From contig JAFDXK010000005.1 in assembly GCA_018267965.1 (NCBI GenBank), positions 62,001 through 126,000 on the forward strand: a stretch of 64,000 nt of DNA, read 5' to 3'. The translations under genes and the position numbers were made by a program. Shown in pieces: positions 53,129 through 63,128 of this stretch (positions are counted from its first letter, which is position 1; every line of letters starts with the position of its first letter). The notes under the pieces are model-generated. The model ran no database searches and was not told the origin of the DNA. It saw only the letters and a list, made by a program, of their open reading frames with translations. The stretch is from Bacteroidota bacterium (GTDB lineage: Bacteria; Bacteroidota; Bacteroidia; Chitinophagales; Chitinophagaceae).

Positions 53129-55420
53129 ATGAAAAAGCTGATTTTTATTATTGCAGTAGTTGCAATGTGCTTTTTGTCATTGCGCCCTCAAACAGCTAAG
53201 GCCAACAATTTTGCCGGTGGCGAAATTTTTTACGAGTGGATTAGCGACTCTACTTATCGTTTTTTTGTAGTGGTCTATCGCGACTGTGCTGGCAGTACGC
53301 TCCCCTCTACTATGCCGCTGTGTTTTAAAAATCCTTGTAATGCCTCACAGAACTTTTCTGCAACTATGGCATTGTGGACAGGCTCTATTCCTGGCGGAGG
53401 TACCAATGGCGGAACAATGCCTGTAGGTTGTTCTCAATACAAAACCAATTGTGACAGCCCAGCGTCAGCTTTACAAGGTTTTCAAAGAACATGGTATTAT
53501 GCAAACGTAACACTACCATCACGTTGTAATGCATGGCGTGCATTTACTTATGCCAGCAACAGAAGCGTTAGTGCCAATTTACTGAACTCTACATCAAAAC
53601 CATTTTACCTGGAATGCAGGTTCAATAATGTAGGCACATTCCAAGGCAATTCATCGCCTTATTTTTCTATATCAGGCGCAGTATATGCTCCTACTATTCA
53701 GCCTTTTTCATACAATGCCGGAGCCATCGACCCTAATGGAGATTCTATAGTAACAGAAGTCATCAATCCTATGACCGATGTAACAGCCTGTAGCGATACA
53801 GGTGGTGTAAACATAGGATTTGTTACTGTTAGTCCTGCACTATCAATACCAGCCAACCCATTTCAAACTAACAATACTTTTACTATCAATTCTGCAACCG
53901 GCAATACCACATTCACAGCAAATATTGTTGGCAAGCATGTTTATACCATTCGTGTAAAAGAATACAGAGGTGGTGTATTAGTCGGCTCTGTAATGCGCGA
54001 TGTAATTACGAATGTAATGTCGTATTCAGCCACAGCCCCAATCTATACTTTAAATACAGCTGCTATTACAGGCGGCACATGGGATGGCAATAAAATAAAT
54101 GGATGTACGAATCAAACAATAGGTTTCAATTTCTATGTTAAGTCTGCTGATCCCTCAGCCATACTGGTATTATCAGACAATCATACTTTTACTCTGCCAA
54201 GTGCAACAGTTACTTACAATAATCAAAGAAAAGACTCTGTCAGAGGCTTTGTGACTGTATTTCCTTCAATAAACGATACAGGAACTAAAAATATTATCAT
54301 TACTACAAAGGACTCTACTTGTAAACCTCCGGGCCTACAACTATACTATACTTTCTCTATTCCGATAAAAATATGGGCACGAACAAGAGCTGTTGATGAC
54401 ACTGCTATTTGCCTTGGAGCTTCTGCCTTACTTAACATAAACACCGGTGGCGGCAATTATACATGGTCTGTTTTATCGGGTGGCTCGCCTGTAACGACTC
54501 TCAGTTGCACTACCTGCGTAGCACCTTTAGCGTCACCCACTAACACCACTAGATATGTCGTAACATCAAGCGCTACTAACAGCATCTGTCCTAATCAAAG
54601 CAAAGACACAGTACAAGTAACCGTCAACCCTGCATACCCACCAACTATTGGTTCTAACGATACTGCTATTTGCTATGGCGAATGGTTACAACTAAATGTA
54701 ACAAATGGTGTTAGCCCTGTATGGAGTGTTGCTCAAGGCAGTAAGTATAGCTTGAGTTGCACACCATGTGTCAACCCGATAGCCAGGCCCAATACCACGA
54801 CCAAGTATGTGGTCACTTCAATTACCAATTATTGCAAAAACAATATAGATACTGTTACTGTAAGAGTAATACCAATTAAAACAGAAGTACCTTTGGTAAG
54901 CATTTACGCCAGCCCCGGCACAGAACTACTCAAAGGCATGAATGTTACATTCAGGTCTATTGTACGCAGATGCGATAGCAGTACAATACAGTGGTATGTA
55001 AATGGTATATACCTGGCAGGAGCTTCTTATGATACACTCAGTATACCTGCATTCGTTAGTGACGGTGATGTCATAAGTTGCTACTTAACCTGCTACGACC
55101 CATGTGCAAAAGTGACAACAGTTCAAAGCAATAAGCTAAGAATGTCTATTGCCGTACTCACAGGTGTTGGAGAAATTGAGCAAAACCAAATCAAAATATA
55201 CCCTAACCCAAATAACGGAACATTCAATATCAATGCGCATGTAAACAATAACGGCATCTTACCGTTAGAAATACTAAATACATTAGGACAAGTTGTGTAT
55301 CTGGATAAAATATCCGTAACTAACAATGAAGTAAATCAGCAAGTTAAATTAGAGCTTCCTGATGGCATGTATATCATCAAACTGGATGGATATATGTATA
55401 AATTCAGCGTGGCACATTAA
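53129..55420 (+). CDS. Secreted T9SS protein, paralog 2
   Basis: This 763-residue product is a longer version of the preceding gene. Its signal peptide ends KA near residue 25, and the mature start NNFAGGEIFYEW parallels the paralog's. The segment around PFQTNNTF is shared nearly word for word. Two tandem CxxC...P...TT-x-Y units (about 460-480 and 540-560) replace the single one in paralog 1, explaining the extra length. A T9SS sorting domain (IYPNPNNGTF ... DGMYIIKLDG) ends the chain. It ends in a perfect palindromic terminator. Confidence 0.85.
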   Translation: MKKLIFIIAVVAMCFLSLRPQTAKANNFAGGEIFYEWISDSTYRFFVVVYRDCAGSTLPSTMPLCFKNPCNASQNFSATMALWTGSIPGGGTNGGTMPVGCSQYKTNCDSPASALQGFQRTWYYANVTLPSRCNAWRAFTYASNRSVSANLLNSTSKPFYLECRFNNVGTFQGNSSPYFSISGAVYAPTIQPFSYNAGAIDPNGDSIVTEVINPMTDVTACSDTGGVNIGFVTVSPALSIPANPFQTNNTFTINSATGNTTFTANIVGKHVYTIRVKEYRGGVLVGSVMRDVITNVMSYSATAPIYTLNTAAITGGTWDGNKINGCTNQTIGFNFYVKSADPSAILVLSDNHTFTLPSATVTYNNQRKDSVRGFVTVFPSINDTGTKNIIITTKDSTCKPPGLQLYYTFSIPIKIWARTRAVDDTAICLGASALLNINTGGGNYTWSVLSGGSPVTTLSCTTCVAPLASPTNTTRYVVTSSATNSICPNQSKDTVQVTVNPAYPPTIGSNDTAICYGEWLQLNVTNGVSPVWSVAQGSKYSLSCTPCVNPIARPNTTTKYVVTSITNYCKNNIDTVTVRVIPIKTEVPLVSIYASPGTELLKGMNVTFRSIVRRCDSSTIQWYVNGIYLAGASYDTLSIPAFVSDGDVISCYLTCYDPCAKVTTVQSNKLRMSIAVLTGVGEIEQNQIKIYPNPNNGTFNINAHVNNNGILPLEILNTLGQVVYLDKISVTNNEVNQQVKLELPDGMYIIKLDGYMYKFSVAH

Positions 55421-55442
55421 GCATATTTGTACATTTTTACTG

Positions 55443-55476
55443 AATAGCCTTACAATATTGTAAGGCTATTTTATTT
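55443..55476 (+). terminator. Terminator after paralog 2
   Basis: A perfect 28-nt palindrome (AATAGCCTTACAAT and its complement) followed by TTATTT. Confidence 0.82.
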
Positions 55477-55488
55477 ACTTTGCTTGCA

Positions 55489-56172
55489 ATGGGGAGGTTT
55501 ATAACCGTTGTTCTTGCTGTATTGTTGCCAAACATAGTGCTTGCTCAGCATAAATGTTATTGTGATTATGCAGGTGACAGTATTCCGAAAAAAGTATTCA
55601 CTTTCGCCAATGGCAAACACATATATGTCTGTGGTAAACAGAAAAATGAATACTATAAAGGGCAGGCCATTTTTTCAGAGATATGTGTAAATAAGGATGT
55701 AGAGCCCGGGGCTATCATAGAGACTAAAGAAGATTGTGTTATTTGTTTATTTCATGATACACTATATGTCAAGTTCTTTGATTATTTCGCTATTGGGGCA
55801 GGCCTGCACCTAATTAAAGTACCTTATCTAAGCTATAAATATTACTATGACAACCAGAATGGTGACAACCTGCTGCAGACCCAAAATTTCAATACAGACA
55901 TTCATTACACTCCTTTGCAAATAGCAATAGTCCTCAACAAATACAACCAAACAGAATGGGTAACGCAAACCGAAACAGGAAATGATGAACGTATTGAGTA
56001 CATGATGCGGCTTGCTAACCAGCTAATGGTTGCTGCTATTTCTGGTAATAAAATAGCTGAAGAATGCTTTTATCATTTCAAAGAAAAATTCAAACCGCAA
56101 GGCATTTGGGCAGATTGGTATGAAGAAATGAAAACTACTATTAGCTATGCCAAATCATTTCAAGACAATTAA
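55489..56172 (+). CDS. Hypothetical exported protein
   Basis: The 227-residue precursor starts at ATG 55489 with a signal peptide (LLPNIVLAQ, cleaved near residue 20). The mature N-terminus HKCYCDY and later CVICLF contain Cys pairs. The rest is mixed, with no motif I recognise. Its last four bases overlap the stop of the convergent PagL-like gene. Confidence 0.65.
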   Translation: MGRFITVVLAVLLPNIVLAQHKCYCDYAGDSIPKKVFTFANGKHIYVCGKQKNEYYKGQAIFSEICVNKDVEPGAIIETKEDCVICLFHDTLYVKFFDYFAIGAGLHLIKVPYLSYKYYYDNQNGDNLLQTQNFNTDIHYTPLQIAIVLNKYNQTEWVTQTETGNDERIEYMMRLANQLMVAAISGNKIAEECFYHFKEKFKPQGIWADWYEEMKTTISYAKSFQDN

Positions 56173-57386
56173 AATGTATATCCTGCGCTAAGCAGGAATG
56201 GTATCAGCACACCGGGATTATGATAAAATAGATTGCCATTTGAATAGTGTGCAATTCTTATCTCTGCATTAATGTGTCTTTTACGGCCCGCAAAAACACC
56301 CATACCCATCATGTCATAAAATGTAAAATGCTCTCCTGTATTCAGGCCATCAAGCATAGGCTCCGAAATATATGTTGGTCCGGCAAGTGCATAATTAAAA
56401 TATAGATCAAATGGTTTGGTGCGTAACGGATAAAAACGCAACAATGGAAATAATGATGCCGCAAAAAATGTCTGATTATTCAATTCAGTTTGCATCACTG
56501 ATACATTAGCACCCCAGTCTAATGCAAAAAACTTCCTTCCGTGAAAAACGTTGCGCTGGTATTGTATCGCTACCCCACTCTTCAGCCGCACATTACCATC
56601 CCAGAAAATAGGTATCGGCCTGGTAGAAAAATAATAGTTTAATCCATACCCCAGTGCATTGGTAGACACCCCTACCTGTATCAGGTTTTCAGGGAATATG
56701 CAGCCTCCGCTTGCATTTCTTTGTGCTGTCTCTTCAGAAAGACGCCTCATATGATATGTAACACCTGCAGAATAAAACAAAGTGTATGGTTGCTTTACGT
56801 CTTCTTTACCTGCAGCGTATACAACGCTGGCATTTACATTCCAACGCTTATTGAGTTTATATTGTACACCACCACATAACTGAAAGCTGGCATAATTCAC
56901 ACTGCTTGCTACTTCTGTATCATTAATATTAAAACCTGCACGTGTAACTACACTTAACCCGCCTTCGCCATATACAGATAGTCTCTTTGTGACGGGCAGC
57001 GTCAGTTTGCCTGTTAGTCCGCCAACGTTCATAAACACATCATGCTCACCTTTATCTCCATTTACATCTCTGTAATGCACCCATAAAATGGGGCGCATAT
57101 AGCTTATCTGAGCAGAAAAATATTTATTGAATTCATGACCAAGTGTAATGCGTAGTGCAACTCCGGGATTATTGATACTGCTTGCTTTATATCCGGGTTT
57201 TAAAAGATCGTTGCTAAACGGATATTGAATATAACCTACATTAACACCTACATAAGAATTGGCTAATAAGCTTGGGTACTGGCCACGGCTATCTTTTAAC
57301 TGTGCATTGGCAATATTGCTATTATACAGCAACATACCTAAAATGAAAATAGCAACATTAAATCTGGTCATATACATCTGAAACAT
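56169..57386 (-). CDS. Outer-membrane protein with PagL-like (lipid A deacylase/acyloxyacyl hydrolase) domain
   Basis: A 405-residue exported protein (signal peptide ending NANAQ). Residues about 40-215 resemble an OmpA-type eight-strand barrel; residues about 235-405 form a second barrel. The latter ends RIAHYSNGNLFYHNPGV and LLSAGYTF. The His-x-Ser-Asn string is the active-site pattern of PagL, which removes the 3-O-acyl chain of lipid A in the outer membrane. I could not place the third catalytic residue (Glu) with confidence. The double-barrel layout is unusual beside single-barrel PagL (about 170 residues). It overlaps the convergent gene by 4 nt. Confidence 0.75.
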   Translation of the reverse strand: MFQMYMTRFNVAIFILGMLLYNSNIANAQLKDSRGQYPSLLANSYVGVNVGYIQYPFSNDLLKPGYKASSINNPGVALRITLGHEFNKYFSAQISYMRPILWVHYRDVNGDKGEHDVFMNVGGLTGKLTLPVTKRLSVYGEGGLSVVTRAGFNINDTEVASSVNYASFQLCGGVQYKLNKRWNVNASVVYAAGKEDVKQPYTLFYSAGVTYHMRRLSEETAQRNASGGCIFPENLIQVGVSTNALGYGLNYYFSTRPIPIFWDGNVRLKSGVAIQYQRNVFHGRKFFALDWGANVSVMQTELNNQTFFAASLFPLLRFYPLRTKPFDLYFNYALAGPTYISEPMLDGLNTGEHFTFYDMMGMGVFAGRKRHINAEIRIAHYSNGNLFYHNPGVLIPFLLSAGYTF

Positions 57387-57424
57387 AATCCTTTAAAGCG
57401 GACGCAATTTACTCAGAAAAAAAT

Positions 57425-57448
57425 AAAGCCCCGAAATATCGGGGCTTT
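57425..57448 (-). terminator. Terminator of the thioredoxin-like T9SS gene
   Basis: AAAGCCCCGA, loop AATA, TCGGGGCTTT: a perfect 10-bp stem 21 nt beyond the stop at 57470 on the minus strand. Confidence 0.82.
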
Positions 57449-57469
57449 AACTATCCTGTATAGTATTAA

Positions 57470-59164
57470 TTATAGTTTTTCAAACTTAACGCTCGACTCT
57501 TCACCGTTAGCATGACTCACTCTGATAAGATAATGACCTTTACTATATTCACCTGTATAGATGTTTACCAGATCAATACCTTTATCTGCAACCATATTTA
57601 TTATCCTCTTCCCTGTCATATCATACACCGATATATGGTCTCCATCTGCTATACCTGAGATATGAACGTAATCGGTAGCAGGTGAAGGATAAACATGAAT
57701 CTTATTTTCATTATTTATCACAGCATTCACACCTGTTGGCACACCAAAAGGATATACAATGTTCGACGATACATAATAATCAGCAGTGGTCTTACTTGGG
57801 GAACACCCGCCGGGAACAACAACATCTAATCGGTATACCGCTCCGCTCGGTGCGCTGCTGATAGTATACGTTGTTGCAGTTGGACTTAATGTAGCAATCG
57901 GCGTATAGGGTCCGCTACCCACTTGTTCCATAACAACAGCACTGGTAAATGGTCGTCCTTCATATAGATTCCAATTCAGTATAACACTAGTTCCCGACAA
58001 GGTAGAAGTTAGAAATACTGTTCTGTGTGCATGTACTGATGTATCTATCCACGGCACTTCATTGCTGCAAGAATCAACCATCACTAGTTTATACCTGTAA
58101 CTGAAAGAATCAGGATAAGACGTTGTATCCAGATAAGTGCTAAAAGCATTCGACGGTTGACTCCCTAACAATGTATAGATTCCGGATGATAAAGGCGTCT
58201 CTCTGTATATTTTATACTGCATAGCATAGGTAACACCCGTTTTTTCCCATATCACTTTATTTTTGTTTGTTGCAGAGTCTTTTGCCACAATACAGATAGG
58301 GACAACTCTAGGAGCCGGACAACCAGAAGCCGTTGCAACCATCGGCGATTTAACCGCGTTCATTACCTCTCTGTCGTTCACATTAGATGCATTATATTTC
58401 ATCACCATACCAACTAACCTTATTCTGCTCATCTTATATCCAGCAGGCACTATGTAGGTAAATGTTTTAGTAGTTGACGTACTCGCACTTGGGCTTGTAA
58501 CTCCATATACACCCCATGTTCCTCCTAACATAGCCCTTACAACTTGCATATGTTTAAAACCTACAATCGGGTTACCTGCACCAAAATACTTATGTCCTAC
58601 GGTTGTATTCATGTAGTTATTTTGATCATAACCACCACCATAGCCATCAGTTACACTGTCTTCTACAACATAAACATTAAAGTTATAGTCGCCGGATAAT
58701 GAAGCTAGAGCTGTACCAGTAAGCGTAATATTAATAGTTCTTGTACTGGTATTGGCAGTATATGTCATTGACACATCATATTTGGCTGTAGCAGCCAAAC
58801 GTTGCACAATAGCCAAATAATAATAATTCCGGCCTATGCCTATGGTGGGGTAAGCAAGATTATTAACAGTTCTATCCACTGTTGCCATAGGTGCTCCGCC
58901 TACATAAGCATGTTGCCAGGTATCACAATCAGATACAGCCATTTTATCACCGTATGGCTGGAAGTGATTTTGTACAACAATAGCCTTAGGGTAGGTAGAT
59001 TTGATAGTATCCAAATATGGTATACCATCTGTTTCCCATCCGGACCAAGCTGCTCCGGTAGCTTCCATCAACACGTATTTATTACCGCTTGTAGATACTG
59101 TAGTTTGTGCAATCGTCGAAAATGAGGCTGAAAACAACAAAACAGAAGTGAGAATTTTTCTCAT
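57470..59164 (-). CDS. T9SS protein with Omp28/thioredoxin-like N-terminus
   Basis: A 564-residue secreted protein with a signal peptide (1-19, FSTIAQ). The segment KYVLMEATGAAWSGWETDGIPYL...AIVVQNHF resembles the Omp28-type thioredoxin-like fold, but the CxxC redox pair of that family is replaced by residues without Cys (AAWSGW). Fibronectin/PKD-like domains follow (about 290-460). The C-terminal 80 residues are a T9SS sorting domain (VYPSPATDYVHI ... YDMTGKRII ... KGHYLIRVSH). Probably a non-catalytic surface protein. Confidence 0.78.
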   Translation of the reverse strand: MRKILTSVLLFSASFSTIAQTTVSTSGNKYVLMEATGAAWSGWETDGIPYLDTIKSTYPKAIVVQNHFQPYGDKMAVSDCDTWQHAYVGGAPMATVDRTVNNLAYPTIGIGRNYYYLAIVQRLAATAKYDVSMTYTANTSTRTINITLTGTALASLSGDYNFNVYVVEDSVTDGYGGGYDQNNYMNTTVGHKYFGAGNPIVGFKHMQVVRAMLGGTWGVYGVTSPSASTSTTKTFTYIVPAGYKMSRIRLVGMVMKYNASNVNDREVMNAVKSPMVATASGCPAPRVVPICIVAKDSATNKNKVIWEKTGVTYAMQYKIYRETPLSSGIYTLLGSQPSNAFSTYLDTTSYPDSFSYRYKLVMVDSCSNEVPWIDTSVHAHRTVFLTSTLSGTSVILNWNLYEGRPFTSAVVMEQVGSGPYTPIATLSPTATTYTISSAPSGAVYRLDVVVPGGCSPSKTTADYYVSSNIVYPFGVPTGVNAVINNENKIHVYPSPATDYVHISGIADGDHISVYDMTGKRIINMVADKGIDLVNIYTGEYSKGHYLIRVSHANGEESSVKFEKL

Positions 59165-59668
59165 AAAAAGGATTATTTAGGTTTAAAATCAAATGGATAT
59201 ATGAGATTATAGACGACCCTAATTAAAAAAGAGTTGGGTTAAAAAATTATTCCATATTTTAAATTATAGATTATAGTTACAATACTTCATGGTCTATAAG
59301 TAATCAAATGAACACAAACAGGATTAAATATTTATAATACAAATAAATAACGTATATTTGTTGTATAAAAGAATATCATTCTGTCTATAATACATTGTCA
59401 ACAATACCTGTACATCAGAATAAATTCACGTAGATATGTTGCAACAAATAACAACAAAATGCAACATCCGGCAAAACACGTCATTGTATATCATATTAAA
59501 TATCAATAGATTAACTATACAAAGTCTCTGAATCGACAAAAAACTTCAGTTTTCGCAACAAAACACAACAATTTGCAACAAATATAACAAAACACTATAC
59601 AAGCAATCTAAAATCATCCGTCCCAAATGATTTATCTTGCAGCCTAATATTTTACAAGGACTTACAGA
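59165..59668. other. Divergent intergenic region upstream of metG
   Basis: These 504 nt between divergent genes hold no plausible gene. They are AT-rich and contain several CAACAA runs, one inverted repeat (59436-59467) and a plus-strand TATATTTG at 59353-59360 that could be a promoter with a long leader. I see no T-box or other known riboswitch. Confidence 0.55.
59436..59467. promoter_or_regulatory. Inverted repeat upstream of metG
   Basis: ATGTTGCA (59436-59443) and TGCAACAT (59460-59467) are perfect inverted half-sites 24 nt apart centre to centre, the size of a dimeric regulator site. Purely sequence-based. Confidence 0.35.
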
Positions 59669-61780
59669 ATGGATTTTAAACGAATATTGGTTACTGCTGC
59701 CCTGCCCTATGCCAACGGTCCGGTGCATATAGGACACCTTGCCGGCTGTTACCTGCCCGCAGATATCTATGTGCGTTATCAGCGTGCCCAAAAAAGAGAT
59801 ATCAAGTTTGTATGTGGTAGCGATGAGCACGGTGTGCCCATCACTATCCGTGCTATGAAAGAAGGTATCACCCCTCAGGATGTGGTAGATAAGTACAACG
59901 CCATCATTAAAGATAGTTTCGAGCAAATGGGTATCTCTTTCGATATCTATTCACGCACCAGCAATAAAATCCACCACGAAACATCACAGGCTTTCTTCAA
60001 AAAACTATATGACGATGGATTGTTTGAAGAAAAAGAAAGCGAGCAATACTATGATGAAGAGGCTAAGGTTTTCCTTGCCGACCGTTATATCCTTGGCACC
60101 TGTCCTGTTTGTGCTAATGAAAATGCCTATGGCGACCAGTGCGAGAAATGCGGCAGTTCTTTATCTCCCGAACAACTGATTAATCCGCGTAGTGCTTTAA
60201 GCAAAGCTGTGCCTGTTAAGAAGAAAACCAAGCATTGGTACTTCCCGCTTAATAAATATGAACAATGGCTGAAGGAATGGATAGTAGAGGGTAAAAAAGA
60301 CGAGTGGAAAGCAAATGTATATGGTCAGTGCAAAAGCTGGTTGGACAATGGTTTGCAACCACGCGCCATGACCCGAGATAGCAACTGGGGTGTTTCTGTA
60401 CCATTACCGGATGCAGAAGGCAAAGTGTTGTATGTATGGTTTGATGCTCCTATTGGCTATATCAGTGCCACTAAAGAATTGACTCCAATGTGGAGTGATT
60501 ACTGGCAACAGGAAGATACTAAGCTGGTGCACTTCATTGGTAAAGACAATATTGTATTCCACTGCATCATTTTCCCGGCAATGCTCAAAGCACATGGCAA
60601 ATACGTGTTGCCTGACAATGTGCCTGCAAATGAATTTTTGAATATTGAAGGTGATAAAGTATCTACATCACGCAACTGGGCTGTATGGGTGCATGAATAC
60701 ATAAAAGATTTCCCGGAACAACAGGATGTATTACGTTACGTATTGTGCGCTAATGCACCAGAAACAAAGGACAACGACTTCACATGGAAAGATTTCCAGG
60801 ATAGAACCAACAGTGAGCTGGTTTCCATCTTCGGCAACTTTGTGAACCGTGCATTTGTGCTCATGCACAAACTCTGCAATGGCAAAGTACCTAAGCTGCA
60901 TCAGGATGTACTGGACGATGCCGATAAAGCATTGATTCAGGATATACAAAATGCAAAAACGAATGTAGAAGCGGATATTGAAAACTATAAGTTCCGCGAT
61001 GCACTCTACGAAATAATAGACCTTGCTCGCAAAGGCAACAAATATATGCAGGATAAAGAGCCATGGATTGTGGCTAAATCGCTTGCTGAAAATCCTGACA
61101 ATCAAAAATTGATTGATAATTGCCTGCATCTGTGCCTGCAGTTAACAGCCAATCTTGCGATACTCATTAATCCATTCCTACCTTACACAGCTAAGAAAAT
61201 GTGCGGTATGATGAAGGTGGTAGACCGTATGCTGGAATGGGAAAATGCAGGTAAACTCAATTTGCTAAACGTATGTTATCCTTTAAAAGCACCTGAATTG
61301 TTATTCCGAAAAATAGAAGACGATGAGATAAAAGCTCAGGTAGAAAAGCTACATGCTAATCTTGTTCAAAGTCAAAACGCTGCAAAAAAGATGGAAGAAA
61401 CGCAACAGAATGCAACAAATAATGCTGATGCTACACCAGATGTAACTCAGAAAGCAGAGATCACTATTGATGATTTCATGAAGATTGACCTGCGCGTAGC
61501 TACCATCCTTCATGCAGAAAAAGTGGAGAAGGCGGACAAGTTGCTGAAACTGGAACTGGACCTCGGCTTTGAAAAAAGAACCGTTGTTTCGGGAATCGCC
61601 CAGCATCACAAACCTGAAGATATCATCGGCAAACAAGTAACAGTTGTTGCCAACCTTGCTCCCCGCAAAATGAAAGGGATTGAGAGCAAAGGCATGATAT
61701 TAATGGCGCAAAACAATGATGGAAGACTTATATTCGTTTCACCTTTAGAAACTGCCGACAATGGCAGTGATGTAAAATAA
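59669..61780 (+). CDS. metG: Methionyl-tRNA synthetase
   Basis: Charges tRNA-Met. The 703 residues comprise the class I core, the zinc knuckle ([18 protein letters not shown]), the anticodon-binding helical domain and a C-terminal OB-fold tRNA-binding domain (about 605-700, [12 protein letters not shown]...). The HIGH motif is HIGH near residue 20 (PVHIGHLAG) and the KMSKS loop is K330-V-S-T-S. A Gln/Asn-rich linker precedes the OB fold. The RND adaptor gene starts 8 nt downstream, suggesting co-transcription. Confidence 0.98.
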   Translation: MDFKRILVTAALPYANGPVHIGHLAGCYLPADIYVRYQRAQKRDIKFVCGSDEHGVPITIRAMKEGITPQDVVDKYNAIIKDSFEQMGISFDIYSRTSNKIHHETSQAFFKKLYDDGLFEEKESEQYYDEEAKVFLADRYILGTCPVCANENAYGDQCEKCGSSLSPEQLINPRSALSKAVPVKKKTKHWYFPLNKYEQWLKEWIVEGKKDEWKANVYGQCKSWLDNGLQPRAMTRDSNWGVSVPLPDAEGKVLYVWFDAPIGYISATKELTPMWSDYWQQEDTKLVHFIGKDNIVFHCIIFPAMLKAHGKYVLPDNVPANEFLNIEGDKVSTSRNWAVWVHEYIKDFPEQQDVLRYVLCANAPETKDNDFTWKDFQDRTNSELVSIFGNFVNRAFVLMHKLCNGKVPKLHQDVLDDADKALIQDIQNAKTNVEADIENYKFRDALYEIIDLARKGNKYMQDKEPWIVAKSLAENPDNQKLIDNCLHLCLQLTANLAILINPFLPYTAKKMCGMMKVVDRMLEWENAGKLNLLNVCYPLKAPELLFRKIEDDEIKAQVEKLHANLVQSQNAAKKMEETQQNATNNADATPDVTQKAEITIDDFMKIDLRVATILHAEKVEKADKLLKLELDLGFEKRTVVSGIAQHHKPEDIIGKQVTVVANLAPRKMKGIESKGMILMAQNNDGRLIFVSPLETADNGSDVK

Positions 61781-61788
61781 CATCACAA

Positions 61789-63123
61789 ATGAAAAAGAAA
61801 ACACTTTGGTGGATTATTATTGGTGGTGTAGCGCTGCTCATCATACTTATCCTAATAGGGAAAGCTAATAGCAATGATGGTACAAAAGTGGCAATAGAAA
61901 AAGTTGCTCCTCATACCGTTATTGAAACCGTTACGGCTACAGGTAAAATATATCCCGAAACTGAAGTAAAAATCAGCCCTGAAGTGAGTGGTGAGATTAT
62001 TGAACTGCCTATACAGGAAGGTGATAGTGTTCACAAAGGAGAATTACTGGTACATATTAACCCTGCTATCTATTCATCATTGGTTAAACAAGCTGAGGCA
62101 AACGTAGAAGAGACCCGTGCACGTGCTACCAATTCAGGACAAATGGTACAGCAGGCAAAAGCCAACTTCGAACAGGCACAGGCCAACTACGACAGAAACA
62201 AGAAACTATATAACGACAAGGTTATCTCTGCAATGGAGTTCGAACAGGCACAGGCAAGTTACCTGAGTGCTAAGGCTAGTTACGAAGCATCTAAAGCCAA
62301 TGCGGCAGGTGGCACTTACGGCGTGAGGGCTGCTGATGCAGGTTTATCTCAATCCAGAGAGAACCTGCGCAAAACAACTATCATGGCTCCTCGTTCGGGC
62401 GTTGTATCTGCACTAAATGTAAAATTGGGCGAGCGTGTTGTCGGTACGGCACAAATGGCAGGTACAGAGATGCTCACGATTGCTGATATGAGCCGCATAG
62501 AAGTACGTGTGGATGTAAGCGAAACAGATATTGCTAAAGTAAAAATCGGCGACACTACAATAATAGAAGCTGATGCCTACCGCGACCGCAAGTTCACAGG
62601 CATTGTTTCTAAAGTAGGTCTATCAAGCAAGTCAGGACAATCACAGGTTAGCACAGATCAGGTAACTAATTACACTGTTCATATTCTTATCCTGCCATCT
62701 AGTTATGCGGACCTCACTGCAAAATTGGAGAAAGGTGCATTTGTTTTCAAACCGGGCATGAGTGCTTCTGTTGAGATTCAGACAAGACGAGCTGCAAACA
62801 TCTTATCAGTTCCGGTAAACGCCGTAACAACCAGAGAATATGCAGACAGCGTAAAGAAAAAAATGAAAGAAACATCCGGCACAGAGAATAATGATATTCG
62901 CCAGGTTGTATTCGTTTATAATGCTAAGGAAAAGAAGGTATACCTGCGCGATGTAAAAACAGGGATACAAGACAATCAATACATAGAGATAACAAGTGGA
63001 TTGAAGGAAGGAGAAGAAGTAGTAATAGCACCATACGGTGCCATTGCGCGTACTTTAAAAGACAAGTCTTTAGTTACAATAACAGATAAAGAAAAATTGT
63101 TTGAATCTAAAAGCGAAGATTAG
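61789..63123 (+). CDS. Periplasmic adaptor of an efflux system (HlyD/MacA-like)
   Basis: A 444-residue membrane-fusion protein with one N-terminal helix (about 5-23), a lipoyl half-motif (GEIIELPIQEGDSV), an alpha-helical coiled-coil hairpin (about 95-190, rich in Gln/Ala) and a beta-barrel domain (MSRIEVRVDVSETDI). Such adaptors bridge an inner-membrane RND or ABC pump to an outer-membrane channel. No pump gene is next to it here; gpsA follows. The pump may lie elsewhere. Confidence 0.9.
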   Translation: MKKKTLWWIIIGGVALLIILILIGKANSNDGTKVAIEKVAPHTVIETVTATGKIYPETEVKISPEVSGEIIELPIQEGDSVHKGELLVHINPAIYSSLVKQAEANVEETRARATNSGQMVQQAKANFEQAQANYDRNKKLYNDKVISAMEFEQAQASYLSAKASYEASKANAAGGTYGVRAADAGLSQSRENLRKTTIMAPRSGVVSALNVKLGERVVGTAQMAGTEMLTIADMSRIEVRVDVSETDIAKVKIGDTTIIEADAYRDRKFTGIVSKVGLSSKSGQSQVSTDQVTNYTVHILILPSSYADLTAKLEKGAFVFKPGMSASVEIQTRRAANILSVPVNAVTTREYADSVKKKMKETSGTENNDIRQVVFVYNAKEKKVYLRDVKTGIQDNQYIEITSGLKEGEEVVIAPYGAIARTLKDKSLVTITDKEKLFESKSED

Positions 63124-63128
63124 CAATA

